Shown here one piece after another: positions 1 to 9,931 of a DNA stretch of 64,000 nucleotides; within the stretch, counting starts at the first letter, position 1; every line of letters starts with the position of its first letter. The stretch lies in the NCBI RefSeq assembly GCF_000013665.1, contig NC_007912.1:2156501-2220500 (forward strand), read 5' to 3'. Source of the stretch: Saccharophagus degradans 2-40 (GTDB lineage Bacteria > Pseudomonadota > Gammaproteobacteria > Pseudomonadales > Cellvibrionaceae). Under the pieces are notes generated by a model that did no database searches, was not told the origin of the DNA, and was given only the letters and a program-made list of their open reading frames with translations. A program made the translations under genes and the position numbers.

Positions 1-1
1 A

Positions 2-817
2 ACCAATCACGATAAGCCAATTGGTTCGTTCTTGTTTGCTGGCCCCACGGGCGTTGGTAAAACTGAGTTGTGTAAGCAGTTGGCAACGGCAATGGGTGTA
101 GAGCTGATTCGCTTCGATATGTCTGAGTATATGGAGCGCCACACGGTGTCGCGCCTAATTGGTGCGCCTCCAGGCTACGTAGGCTTCGATCAGGGCGGTT
201 TACTCACCGATGCAGTAACAAAACACCCGCATTGCGTAGTGTTGCTTGACGAGCTTGAGAAGGCCCATCCAGACGTGTTTAACCTTTTGCTGCAAGTAAT
301 GGATCACGGTTCGCTTACCGACAATAACGGTAGAGCAGCGGATTTCCGCAATGTTGTGCTTATTATGACAACTAACGCAGGTGCGGAGGTGATGAGCAGG
401 GCGAGTATGGGCTTTACCCATCAGGATCACTCAACCGATGGTATGGAGGCAATTAAAAAGGCCTTTACACCAGAATTCCGCAACCGAATGGATGCCATTA
501 TTCAGTTTGGGCCGCTTTCACTCGAAGTTATTCGCACTGTAGTGGATAAGTTCTTGATGGAGCTGCAGTCGCAGTTGGATGATAAGAAGATTACGCTTGA
601 AGTTACTGATGAGGCGCGTGACTGGTTGGCCATTAACGGCTATGACGAGAAGATGGGGGCACGCCCAATGGCTCGTATTATCCAAGAGCACGTGAAGAAA
701 CCTTTGGCTGAAATGGTGCTGTTTGGTGCGCTTTCGGAGAAGGGCGGTACAGTGCAAATAGCGGTTGTCGACGATAAGATCGTTATTGAGGCAGAAGAGG
801 TGTTGGTGGCGAGTTAG
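2..817 (+). CDS. clpA: ATP-dependent Clp protease ATPase subunit ClpA (C-terminal part, 5' end outside window)
   Basis: The reading frame is open from the first complete codon, so the gene starts upstream and only the second AAA+ module is present. ClpA is the hexameric unfoldase that feeds substrates, including N-degron proteins, into ClpP. Visible are the Walker A motif GPTGVGKT, the Walker B stretch VVLLDELEKAHP, sensor 1 TTNAG, the arginine-rich FTPEFRNRMD segment and the sensor 2 motif GARPMAR. The ClpP-docking loop reads MGF where E. coli ClpA has IGL. The gene converges on infA across a shared terminator, the usual gammaproteobacterial order. The N-degron transferases aat and bpt lie a few kb away, which fits a functional neighbourhood. 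The identity is secure; the N-terminal and first AAA domains cannot be judged. Confidence 0.97.
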   Translation, partial: TNHDKPIGSFLFAGPTGVGKTELCKQLATAMGVELIRFDMSEYMERHTVSRLIGAPPGYVGFDQGGLLTDAVTKHPHCVVLLDELEKAHPDVFNLLLQVMDHGSLTDNNGRAADFRNVVLIMTTNAGAEVMSRASMGFTHQDHSTDGMEAIKKAFTPEFRNRMDAIIQFGPLSLEVIRTVVDKFLMELQSQLDDKKITLEVTDEARDWLAINGYDEKMGARPMARIIQEHVKKPLAEMVLFGALSEKGGTVQIAVVDDKIVIEAEEVLVAS

Positions 818-840
818 CCGCGCCTTTAAATTTTAGGCAC

Positions 841-880
841 AAAAAAGCCCGCTAATGGTTAACCAGTAGCGGGTTTTTTA
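841..880. terminator. Bidirectional intrinsic terminator between clpA and infA
   Basis: A run of six A, then the arms GCCCGCTA and TAGCGGG around a 12-nt loop, then six T. The symmetrical A and T tracts let the hairpin end transcription of clpA on the plus strand and infA on the minus strand. Confidence 0.85.
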
Positions 881-905
881 TGGAGTTTCGTTCGCTGTGT
901 CTAAA

Positions 906-1124
906 TTAGCGGGCGCGGTATGTAATACGGCCTTTAGATAGGTCGTATGGAGTCATTTCTACTTTGACTTTATCGCCAGTAAGAATGCGAATGTAGTTCT
1001 TACGCATTTTGCCAGAGATATGCGCAGTAACAACGTGGCCATTTTCTAATTTGACTCGAAATGTGGTGTTTGGAAGCGTGTCGATGACTTCGCCTTCCAG
1101 TTCAAAATTGTCTTCTTTTGCCAT
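906..1124 (-). CDS. infA: Translation initiation factor IF-1
   Basis: A 72-residue protein of exactly the family's usual length, with one S1/OB fold. The start [13 protein letters not shown] and the C-terminal [15 protein letters not shown] are diagnostic. IF-1 binds the A site of the 30S subunit and helps IF-2 and IF-3 select the initiator tRNA. The gene stands alone, facing clpA, with its own sigma70-like promoter on the minus strand. The ATG at 1124 is the only sensible start and is preceded by a purine-rich AGAGG stretch. Confidence 0.97.
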   Translation of the reverse strand: MAKEDNFELEGEVIDTLPNTTFRVKLENGHVVTAHISGKMRKNYIRILTGDKVKVEMTPYDLSKGRITYRAR

Positions 1125-1169
1125 CCGGCACTAACCTCTACCTTTGCGGGGTGTGATTTTGGAGGCGGC

Positions 1170-1198
1170 ATTTTGCCTGAAAAGGGCGAATAAGCCAA
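1170..1198 (-). promoter_or_regulatory. Candidate sigma70 promoter of infA
   Basis: Read on the minus strand, TTGGCT (1198-1193) and CAAAAT (1175-1170) are separated by exactly 17 bp, and the -10 element lies about 45 bp before the infA ATG. Spacing is ideal, but the hexamers match the consensus only partly. Confidence 0.5.
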
Positions 1199-1220
1199 GC
1201 AGCATTCGGCTTTGAAAGGA

Positions 1221-1253
1221 AATGAGCCATAAAATAAACCTTTATGGCTCATT
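1221..1253 (-). terminator. Perfect 13-bp stem-loop just after the M16 protease gene
   Basis: AATGAGCCATAAA and TTTATGGCTCATT form a perfect 13-bp inverted repeat around a 7-nt loop, starting 9 bases beyond the stop codon of the M16 gene on the minus strand. The following minus-strand bases are only moderately T-rich, so it could act as a terminator or as a 3'-end stabilising hairpin. Confidence 0.6.
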
Positions 1254-1262
1254 TGAGAGAGG

Positions 1263-4022
1263 TTATTGCGCGGGTTGTTGTGCTTGTGTTTTAGCTTTGG
1301 TCATGTCACCCGCTTTGATGTAGAGCATATTGTCGGGGTCAAAGTACCTTTGCATGGTTTTTTGAACCTGCTCAGGGGTTAGCGCAAGCAATGCCTGCTC
1401 AAACTTTTTATCTTCTAGAACTGAGCGTTTGTAAAATACTTGATCTGTTAACATTTGTACCAAGTTTTTATCTTCTGAGCGCGCTACGTGGTTGCGCTGC
1501 ACAATGCCCGATTTTGCGTTCTTAATTTCTTCCTCGGTAAAGCCTTCTTCAAGTAAGCGCGCTAGTTCCTCTTTAAAGCCTTGCTCAATGTTATCGAGGT
1601 TTTGCGGTGCGCCAATGGCGTAACCCCAAAAAGCAGCGCGTGGGCTAAGTTTGGAGGGCGAAAGTGACGCGCCGGCGCCGTAACTCCAGCCTTCTTTTTG
1701 TCTTAGACGAGTGGCCAAGCGGCTATTAATAAAACCGCCGCCAAATACGTAGTTGCCTAGCGTTAATGCGGGTACATCCTCGTGATCGGCTTGTATTTCG
1801 TAGAGGTTTACAGCTAAGAAAATACCGTTTTCTTTGTCGGGGGTATCGAATACGGCTGGCGTGGTGTCGATGGCGTTGTAATCTTCAACGATATGTACAT
1901 ACGGCGTATCATTTTTCCAGTCGGCAAATTGTGCTTCTAATTCTTTTAATATCACTTCGGGTTCAACATCGCCAACAACGGATACAATCATATTGTTTGC
2001 GCTAAAAAACCGGTTGTAATATTCGATAAGTTCGTCGCGACTGTATGAGTTTAAGCTATCGATACTCTCTTGCAGTGTTGGGCTGTAGTGCGGGTGCCCC
2101 TTATCTACTGGCAGTAGGCGGCGAGAAGCTTCTGTTTGCGCAATGGTATTAGGGTCTTGCAGTGAGTATTCAAGCGAAACTTTGGTGGCGGATTTAATTA
2201 CATCGAGCTCCGACTGAGGGAAGGTTGGGTTTTTCAAACCTTCAGCCAGCAATTGCAATGCGGGGATGAGGTTTTCTTTATCGGTTTCCATCCAAGCCCA
2301 TGCGCTACCAGGGTTGCTGCCGTAGCCCGCGTAGGTTTTTAATTTGTCGAACTGATCCTTCATTTCTTCGCGGGTGTAGTTTTTTGTACCCTTGTCGAGC
2401 ATTTGGCCCACAATGCCGGCATAAGCTTGGGTGTCGGTTAAGCTTTCTAGAGTGCCGTAATTAATTTGAATATTGAGGCGCACCGTTTCGCCACGAGTCT
2501 TTTTGGGAATCATGGCAACTTGTATGGTATCTGCCACGGTAAAGGTTTGCGTGCGCTCGGCAATATTGTCATAGGATGGGTCAAACGCTTCGCCCATGCT
2601 TACATTTTGTTTGCCAACGTAACCTTCTAGTAGGCTGGCAACACTCTCTGGTTGCGGCAGGGTAACGCGCTGCGGTGTTTCGGTAGGAATAAAACGCCCT
2701 ACAACGCGGTTGTTCTGAGTAAAGTAGGCCTTGGCTACGCGCTGAACGTCTTCGAGGGTGACTTCTGCAATTCTGTCGCGCTGTAAAAAGCGCAGACGCC
2801 AATCGCCTGTGGTTACCCAGTCGCTTAAGCCGATGGCTACAGATTCTGTGTTGTTCATCGCTTTTTCAAAATCTTTAGCGATACTGCGCTTGGCTCTTTC
2901 CAGCTCTGCCTCAGTAACGGGGGTGGCGGTTAGGGTTTCCATTTGTTCTATAAGTACTGCCTCAGCGGCAGCGAGGTCTTTTTGCTTATCTACAATTGCG
3001 CCAGCTCTAAAAGAGCCAGCGTCGCTTAAGGATTGGTCCCACGCAAATACTTGCGAAGCGATACCAGTTTCTACTGCGTTTTTATAAAGCCGTCCGGTTG
3101 GGTTATCACCAATAATATTGGCGAGTACAGCAATTGCTGCGCTGTCTGGATGGACAGCCGAAGGCGTGTGGTAGGAAGCCATAACAAGTTGTATGTCGCC
3201 CACTCGGCGTACGGTAACAGTGCGCTCTCCATCGCTGGGGGTTTCTTGGGTGTAGAGCGTTGGGAGAGTGCGCTTGGGCTTTTTAATTTTGCCAAAATAT
3301 TTCTTGATGAGTTTTAGCGTTGCCTCTTCATCAATTTTACCCGCGACAATAAGTGTTGCGTTGTCTGGCTGGTAATAGGTCTCGTAAAAATTGCGCAGAC
3401 GCTCGATAGATACGTTTTCTAAATCGGATGGAGCACCAATAGTACTTTTGCCGTAGTTATGCCACATATATGACGCAGCTTGCATTTTTTGCATTAGCAC
3501 ACGGAAAGGGCTGTTTTCACCGCGTTCTAGCTCATTGCGTACAACGGTCATTTCGCTGTCGAGGTGCTCTTTTTTAATGAACGAATTCACCATTCTGTCG
3601 GCTTCGAGCTCTAGTGCCCAGCGTAGGTTTTCTTCGGTAGCGTTAAATGTTTCGTAATAGTTGGTTCTATCTAGCCAAGTGGTGCCATTTGCTTTGGCAC
3701 CATGCTTGGTGAGTTCGTCGGGTATATCTTTATGCTTGGGGGTACCCTTAAAAAGCAAGTGCTCCAACAGGTGCGCCATACCCGTTTCGCCGTAATTTTC
3801 GTGTTTGGAGCCAACGTGATAGGTAATGTTTACCGTAACGGTTTCTTTGGTTGGGTCTGGAAATAGCAGCACCTGCAAGCCGTTTTTAAGGCGGTATTCG
3901 GTAATCCCTTCGGTTTGCACCACTTTTTCTACGCCTTTCAATGCAAAAGCGTTTGGCGTGCATACTGCTAGCACTAGCAGGCAAAAGGTTATGCTGCGAA
4001 GTAAACGTTGGTATCCAATCAT
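1263..4022 (-). CDS. Secreted M16 family zinc metallopeptidase (two-repeat, insulinase type)
   Basis: A 919-residue protein with an N-terminal signal peptide (hydrophobic segment about residues 9-27, AFA-type cleavage). The inverted zinc motif HLLEH lies at residues 84-88 and the third zinc ligand is probably the glutamate of VRNE near residue 164. The second half (about 480-900) repeats the M16 fold without a zinc site, the normal arrangement in this family. Such enzymes degrade peptides in the periplasm or at the envelope; the substrate is unknown. The gene lies between infA and bpt, where many gammaproteobacteria have nothing. A perfect hairpin follows the stop codon. The C-terminus is Gln-rich and probably disordered. 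Confidence 0.9.
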   Translation of the reverse strand: MIGYQRLLRSITFCLLVLAVCTPNAFALKGVEKVVQTEGITEYRLKNGLQVLLFPDPTKETVTVNITYHVGSKHENYGETGMAHLLEHLLFKGTPKHKDIPDELTKHGAKANGTTWLDRTNYYETFNATEENLRWALELEADRMVNSFIKKEHLDSEMTVVRNELERGENSPFRVLMQKMQAASYMWHNYGKSTIGAPSDLENVSIERLRNFYETYYQPDNATLIVAGKIDEEATLKLIKKYFGKIKKPKRTLPTLYTQETPSDGERTVTVRRVGDIQLVMASYHTPSAVHPDSAAIAVLANIIGDNPTGRLYKNAVETGIASQVFAWDQSLSDAGSFRAGAIVDKQKDLAAAEAVLIEQMETLTATPVTEAELERAKRSIAKDFEKAMNNTESVAIGLSDWVTTGDWRLRFLQRDRIAEVTLEDVQRVAKAYFTQNNRVVGRFIPTETPQRVTLPQPESVASLLEGYVGKQNVSMGEAFDPSYDNIAERTQTFTVADTIQVAMIPKKTRGETVRLNIQINYGTLESLTDTQAYAGIVGQMLDKGTKNYTREEMKDQFDKLKTYAGYGSNPGSAWAWMETDKENLIPALQLLAEGLKNPTFPQSELDVIKSATKVSLEYSLQDPNTIAQTEASRRLLPVDKGHPHYSPTLQESIDSLNSYSRDELIEYYNRFFSANNMIVSVVGDVEPEVILKELEAQFADWKNDTPYVHIVEDYNAIDTTPAVFDTPDKENGIFLAVNLYEIQADHEDVPALTLGNYVFGGGFINSRLATRLRQKEGWSYGAGASLSPSKLSPRAAFWGYAIGAPQNLDNIEQGFKEELARLLEEGFTEEEIKNAKSGIVQRNHVARSEDKNLVQMLTDQVFYKRSVLEDKKFEQALLALTPEQVQKTMQRYFDPDNMLYIKAGDMTKAKTQAQQPAQ

Positions 4023-4155
4023 GTATTGCTCCGTTTGGTGCGATTTTTATTGTGTTCTGTTAATACTACTTACTTAAGTTTTATACGGTGGGAATTTATT
4101 ACTAGCGGTGTTATTTGCTGTATGGGGGTTGATGTTAGCTGTTATACGGCATGTG

Positions 4156-4866
4156 TTAAATAAATGTTAGCCATTGATTGTTAATAAATAATTCAAACGG
4201 TTTGTAGAGTGTTTTATAGCTCATTTTTTGGCACTCTTTAATCCAGTATCCCAAATAAACATAGCGGTTACTTTGCTTTTGGGCCCACTCTATTTGGGCG
4301 AGTACCGCATAAACCCCTAGGCTGCGCTTTTGCTCGTTTGGGTCGAAAAAAGTGTACACGGCAGATATGCCGTTTTTTAGTTGGTCGGCGACAGCCACCC
4401 CAATTAAACTATTCTCGCTATTTCTAAATTCGAGGTACTTGGTTACCCCCCATTGCGCCGAAAGAAAACTGCGATATTCATCCCGTTTAGGAGGGTACAT
4501 ATCGCCGTCAGAGTGGCGCCGCTCTATATATTTTGCGTACAGCGTGTAGTGCTCATCCGTGTCGATAGTGCTTACCACTGTTACGGTTAAATCTTTGTTT
4601 TTGCGCAAACATCTTTGTTGACTGCGGTTGGGTGTAAAAGTTTCAACGTCTACTCGAATGGGGATGCACGCTTGGCAGGTTTTGCAGGCTGGGCGGTATA
4701 TGTGTTTACCGCTGCGCCGAAACCCGTAGTTGGTAAGTTGGCTGTATAGGTTTTGGTCAACGCTTACTTCGGGGTCGATAAAAACGGTGGTAGCGTCTCG
4801 GTCGTCGAGGTAGCTGCACGGGTGTGGGGTGGTAGCAAATAATTTAAGTTCGTTTAAATCTGTCAC
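4156..4866 (-). CDS. bpt: Aspartate/glutamate leucyltransferase Bpt (ATE family)
   Basis: A 236-residue protein of the arginyl-tRNA transferase fold in its bacterial Bpt form. It transfers leucine from Leu-tRNA to proteins with N-terminal Asp or Glu, making them ClpAP substrates. Visible are the N-terminal PCSYLDDRDATTVFIDPE region, the cysteine pair CKTCQAC typical of the ATE N-domain, and LGYWIKECQKMSYK in the C-domain. It follows aat on the same strand after 25 bp, so the two probably form one unit. clpA is only about 4 kb away, and together they form the bacterial N-degron pathway. Confidence 0.93.
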   Translation of the reverse strand: MTDLNELKLFATTPHPCSYLDDRDATTVFIDPEVSVDQNLYSQLTNYGFRRSGKHIYRPACKTCQACIPIRVDVETFTPNRSQQRCLRKNKDLTVTVVSTIDTDEHYTLYAKYIERRHSDGDMYPPKRDEYRSFLSAQWGVTKYLEFRNSENSLIGVAVADQLKNGISAVYTFFDPNEQKRSLGVYAVLAQIEWAQKQSNRYVYLGYWIKECQKMSYKTLYKPFELFINNQWLTFI

Positions 4867-4891
4867 TTATAGAGCGCCAACTGGCAAATAG

Positions 4892-5623
4892 CTAAAAGAG
4901 TTGGCCATAGTCTGGCATATTCCAACTATTTTGCCACCCCTCTATTTGGCACTTGGGGGGCTGACTTTGCAGTGATTGTTGTAATATTTGCTCAAATTCT
5001 ACACGAGGCATTTCTGCTGCCCCAAACGAGGCGAGGTATTCGGTGGCAACTTGGCAATCGATGGCATAAAAGCCCCAGCTCGCCAGTTGAGTTGCAAGGT
5101 TGGCGAACGCTATTTTGGATGCGCCAGACACTTTGCTAAACATAGATTCGCCATAAAAAACGCGATTGATGGCGATACCGTACAGGCCTCCGACGAGCTC
5201 ACCATCTTGCCACGCTTCTATACTGTGGGCGTAGCCGAGCTTGTGTAGCTCTAGATACGCGTTTTCCATATCTGTGGTTATCCAAGTGCCATCTTGATCG
5301 GCACGCGGCTGGGCGCAGCCCTGCATCACATCGCTAAAATGCGTGTCTATGGTAATTTTGAATGCTTGTTTTTTGGCGAGTTTTTTAAGTGTTTTACCAA
5401 GGTGTAAATTTTGCGGTAGCAACACCATGCGCGGGTCTGGGCTCCACCACAGAATAGGTTGGGAGTCGTCGAACCATGGGAAGATGCCTTTTTTATAGGC
5501 AGCTATTAGCCGGGCGGGGGAGAGATCTCCTCCCACTGCAAGTAGACCATTTGGGTCTTCTAATGCGCTAGTGGTGGGAGGGAAGACGGTATCGTGCGGG
5601 TTGAGCCAAACTAATTCAGGCAT
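4892..5623 (-). CDS. aat: Leucyl/phenylalanyl-tRNA--protein transferase Aat
   Basis: A 243-residue cytoplasmic enzyme that adds Leu or Phe from aminoacyl-tRNA to proteins with N-terminal Lys or Arg, creating primary N-degrons for ClpS/ClpAP. The family signature GLLAVGGDLSPARLIAAYKK, followed by GIFPWF and WWSPDPRMVL, is intact, as is the YGESMFS segment of the GNAT-like core. It is the first gene of the aat-bpt pair on the minus strand. Length and start agree with homologues known to me. Confidence 0.95.
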   Translation of the reverse strand: MPELVWLNPHDTVFPPTTSALEDPNGLLAVGGDLSPARLIAAYKKGIFPWFDDSQPILWWSPDPRMVLLPQNLHLGKTLKKLAKKQAFKITIDTHFSDVMQGCAQPRADQDGTWITTDMENAYLELHKLGYAHSIEAWQDGELVGGLYGIAINRVFYGESMFSKVSGASKIAFANLATQLASWGFYAIDCQVATEYLASFGAAEMPRVEFEQILQQSLQSQPPKCQIEGWQNSWNMPDYGQLF

Positions 5624-5754
5624 ATGCTTCCAAATTGAGAAGTCGCATTGAAATAGCTAAGTAGCCCGCAGCGACAGGCAAATAAAGCTAAGCTAAATTT
5701 GCCTGCAGTTTACTAGATAAGTGTTTGCTAGATAATAGTAACTGGTTGCCTAAA

Positions 5755-6732
<978 letters not shown>

Positions 6733-6855
6733 TCATAAGTGATTTCACCTATGCCAGCCATTTATTGTGATTTATGTATCTGATAGTCAAACGCTATCTT
6801 TTGTTTTGTGCGAAAAGCAAACAGCTTAACGCGTTGTATTTATAGCAATAGTTCC

Positions 6856-6885
6856 CTGAACGTAGGGTCAAAAAAGGGGTACAAT
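6856..6885 (+). promoter_or_regulatory. Candidate sigma70 promoter of ftsK
   Basis: CTGAAC (6856-6861) and TACAAT (6880-6885) are separated by 18 bp. The predicted transcript would begin near 6892, about 20 bases before the TTG at 6913. This argues against longer ftsK reading frames that start upstream, since those codons would lie in or before the promoter. Confidence 0.55.
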
Positions 6886-6912
6886 GCGCGTCAAATTAAC
6901 AGGGTAACCGTT

Positions 6913-9261
6913 TTGAGTAAAAAAGAATCTATCCAAACCGCAGAGCAGGGAGTACATTCCAGCCGATTACTGCTAATTGTGCGCGAAGGTTTATTGTTGG
7001 CGCTAATTGCTGCCTGTGCTTACCTTGCGCTCGCCTTGTTCACCTATAGCCCTAACGACCCAGGTTGGTCTATTACGGGTACTGGCGCCCCGATAGAAAA
7101 TGCCGGCGGCCCAGCAGGGGCAATGCTAGCAGATATTTTCTTATCCTTGTTTGGCCGTTTAGCCTACTTGTTCCCAATTTTGCTAGCTTATCAGGTGTGG
7201 TTGCAGTTGCGAGACCGCAGCGGGCTGCCTTTTGACCCAATTATCCTACTGTTGCGCTTTGTTGGCCTGTGCTTGGTTATGGTTGCAGGCACCGGCATTG
7301 CTGTAATGCAGTACGGCATTGCTAGCGAAGCACTTCCTTTTTCATCTGGCGGTTACCTTGGCCTCACTGTCGCCACCGCGATTGACGGCACGTTTGGCTA
7401 CATTGGCGGTACATTGTTGCTGCTTTCTACCTTCTTGTTTGGTCTCACAATATTTGTCGACATCTCATGGCTTGCGGTAATGGATTGGATTGGTGCAAAG
7501 GTTGTGCAGTTTTCTGGCTATCTTCAGCATCGGTTCATTGTATGGCGCGCAAACTCTAAGGAAAGAAAACAAGTAAAAGAAGCCGTGCAGAAACGTAAAG
7601 AAGCCGTAAAAATACAGGTAAAGAAGGAGGAGAAGCGCATACCCCCTACCATTACGCCGCCTAAAAAGCGCGAGGAGCCAAGCGTACGGGTTCAAAAAGA
7701 GAAGCAGCAAAAACTTAAATTTGATGACAACGAAGTTGTTGGTGAACTGCCTCCAATCGATTTGCTAGATGCCGGCGAAAAGCGCTCAGATAAAGGTTTC
7801 TCGGAAGAGTCGCTAGAGGCTATGAGTAGGCTTCTAGAAATAAAGCTAAAAGATTTTGGTGTAATTGCCGAAGTGACGGCAGTGTTGCCGGGGCCGGTTG
7901 TTACTCGCTTTGAAATTCAGCCAGCAGCAGGTGTAAAGGTAAGCAAAATTACCAACCTTGCAAAAGATTTGGCGCGCTCGCTGGCGGTTAGCAGTGTACG
8001 TGTGGTTGAGGTGATTCAGGGCAAGTCGGTTGTTGGGGTGGAAATTCCTAACGAGCACCGCGAAATGGTGCGCTTAAGTGAAGTTATTGCTTCTGAAGTG
8101 TACGAAAAGTCCAAGTCGCCGCTAACACTGGCCCTAGGTCACGATATTTCGGGCGAACCAATTGTTGCCGATCTTGCCAAAATGCCGCATTTGTTGGTTG
8201 CGGGTACCACGGGTTCTGGTAAGTCGGTGGGGGTTAACTCTATGTTGGTCAGTATGCTTTATAAAGCTACTCCCGAAGAGTTACGCCTTGTATTGGTCGA
8301 CCCGAAAATGTTGGAGCTTTCGGTTTACGACGGTATTCCACATTTGCTCACACCGGTAATTACCGATATGAAAGAAGCCGCAACTGGCTTGCGCTGGTGT
8401 GTGGGGGAAATGGAACGTCGCTATAAGTTAATGTCTAAGCTAGGCGTACGCAATATTGCCGGCTACAACAAAAAAGTTCGCGATGCCAAAAAAGCTGGCG
8501 AGCCTATTTTAGACCCACTGTGGTCGCCTGAAGACGATGGCGTGGTAGAAATAGAAGGCGCTACCGCCCCAGAGTTAGATACCTTGCCCTTTATTGTGGT
8601 GGTTATCGACGAATTTGCCGACATGATTATGATTGTAGGCAAAAAAGTAGAGCAGTTAATTGCGCGTATTGCACAAAAAGCACGTGCCGCGGGTATTCAT
8701 TTAGTGCTTGCTACGCAGCGGCCGTCGGTGGATGTAATTACTGGTTTAATTAAGGCGAACGTGCCTACGCGCATGGCGTTTCAGGTTTCATCCAAAATTG
8801 ATTCGCGCACAATTTTAGATCAAGGTGGGGCGGAGCAATTACTTGGTCACGGTGACATGTTGTTCTTGCCGCCGGGTACTGCACACACAGTGCGTGTGCA
8901 TGGCGCGTTTATTGACGATCACGAAGTGCACAACGTGGTTAACGATTGGAAAAAACGCGGCGAGCCAAATTATTTAGATGAAATATTTAGCGAATCGGTA
9001 GATAGCATCCCCGTGCCTGGGTTTAGCAATGAGGGCGACGAGGGCGGTGGTGACCCCGAATCAGACGCATTGTACGACCAAGCGGTGGCAATTGTTACTG
9101 AGTCGCGCAAAGCAAGTATTTCTTCGGTACAGCGTAAATTAAGAATTGGTTATAACCGCGCCGCGCGTTTAATTGAGCAAATGGAAGCGGCAGGGGTAGT
9201 AACCGAAATGGGCAACAATGGCAGCCGCGAAGTTTTGGCGCCACCACCGCCTAAACGGTAA
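6913..9261 (+). CDS. ftsK: DNA translocase FtsK
   Basis: The protein has about 782 residues from a TTG start preceded by AGGG at an 8-nt distance. An in-frame GTG at 6808 exists but lies upstream of the candidate promoter. The N-terminus has about four membrane segments (septum anchoring), followed by a short charged linker of Lys and Glu. The motor has Walker A TTGSGKS and Walker [13 protein letters not shown]. The C-terminal winged-helix gamma domain (from [12 protein letters not shown] onward), which reads KOPS and activates XerCD, is complete. FtsK pumps DNA and coordinates chromosome dimer resolution with division. The linker is short compared with E. coli FtsK. It leads the conserved ftsK-lolA-rarA-crcB-serS run. 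Confidence 0.95.
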   Translation: MSKKESIQTAEQGVHSSRLLLIVREGLLLALIAACAYLALALFTYSPNDPGWSITGTGAPIENAGGPAGAMLADIFLSLFGRLAYLFPILLAYQVWLQLRDRSGLPFDPIILLLRFVGLCLVMVAGTGIAVMQYGIASEALPFSSGGYLGLTVATAIDGTFGYIGGTLLLLSTFLFGLTIFVDISWLAVMDWIGAKVVQFSGYLQHRFIVWRANSKERKQVKEAVQKRKEAVKIQVKKEEKRIPPTITPPKKREEPSVRVQKEKQQKLKFDDNEVVGELPPIDLLDAGEKRSDKGFSEESLEAMSRLLEIKLKDFGVIAEVTAVLPGPVVTRFEIQPAAGVKVSKITNLAKDLARSLAVSSVRVVEVIQGKSVVGVEIPNEHREMVRLSEVIASEVYEKSKSPLTLALGHDISGEPIVADLAKMPHLLVAGTTGSGKSVGVNSMLVSMLYKATPEELRLVLVDPKMLELSVYDGIPHLLTPVITDMKEAATGLRWCVGEMERRYKLMSKLGVRNIAGYNKKVRDAKKAGEPILDPLWSPEDDGVVEIEGATAPELDTLPFIVVVIDEFADMIMIVGKKVEQLIARIAQKARAAGIHLVLATQRPSVDVITGLIKANVPTRMAFQVSSKIDSRTILDQGGAEQLLGHGDMLFLPPGTAHTVRVHGAFIDDHEVHNVVNDWKKRGEPNYLDEIFSESVDSIPVPGFSNEGDEGGGDPESDALYDQAVAIVTESRKASISSVQRKLRIGYNRAARLIEQMEAAGVVTEMGNNGSREVLAPPPPKR

Positions 9262-9300
9262 AAACAGTTATTAATAGCTCGCAAAGCTAAGGTTATGTGT

Positions 9301-9927
9301 ATGCGTTTAACGAAAGTTTGTTTGGTGGCTGTAACTATGTTGGTAGCCACAGTTGTACGAGCTGATGATATTGATGCGTTGATAGGTAAGCTTGATCAAT
9401 TTAATACGGTCAGCGGTAAGGCAATGCAGGTAATCACCTCGGCAGACGGGGAAGAAATACAAAAAACGGAGAGCGAATTTAAAATTTTACGCCCCGGGTA
9501 TTTTTACTGGCGAACACTGCCTCCGTACGAGCAAATAATTGTTTCTAACCCAGACACCATCTCGGTGTACGACCCAGATTTAGAGCAAGTAAGTATTTAT
9601 CAATCTGAAAAAATGCGTAATAGCCCCGCAAGTATTCTTTCGGGCAACCGAAGTGCGATAGAAAAGCAGTTTAAAGTAACCAAAAGCGGTGCGAGTAACG
9701 ATAAAAAAAGCACCAGCTTTGAGTTAAGTTATTTAGATACTGCAAATGCCGATTTTAAGAAGTTGACTGTTACTTTCAAGAAAGACCAGCTTGCGTCAAT
9801 TGTTATGCACGATATGCTCGATCAAGTTACATCTATTACTTTCGGTAAAGTCAATACTAAAGCTGCGCTTACCCCCGCACAGTTTGAATTTACGCCGCCC
9901 GCTGGTGTAGATGTAATTATCGAATAG
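9301..9927 (+). CDS. lolA: Outer-membrane lipoprotein carrier protein LolA
   Basis: A periplasmic chaperone that takes lipoproteins from LolCDE and passes them to LolB at the outer membrane. A signal peptide ([21 protein letters not shown]) precedes a mature protein with the LolA beta-barrel pattern, including [20 protein letters not shown] and [16 protein letters not shown]. Two in-frame ATGs lie six bases apart (9295 and 9301). The TAAGG Shine-Dalgarno at 9288-9292 is 8 nt from the second, so 9301 is preferred (208 residues). It lies 33 bp after ftsK and 4 bp before rarA. Confidence 0.92.
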
Positions 9928-9931
9928 AGTT

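Noticed and set aside
6808-6912. Upstream GTG start for ftsK
   Set aside because: It would put coding sequence across the best promoter; the TTG at 6913 has a well-placed AGGG.
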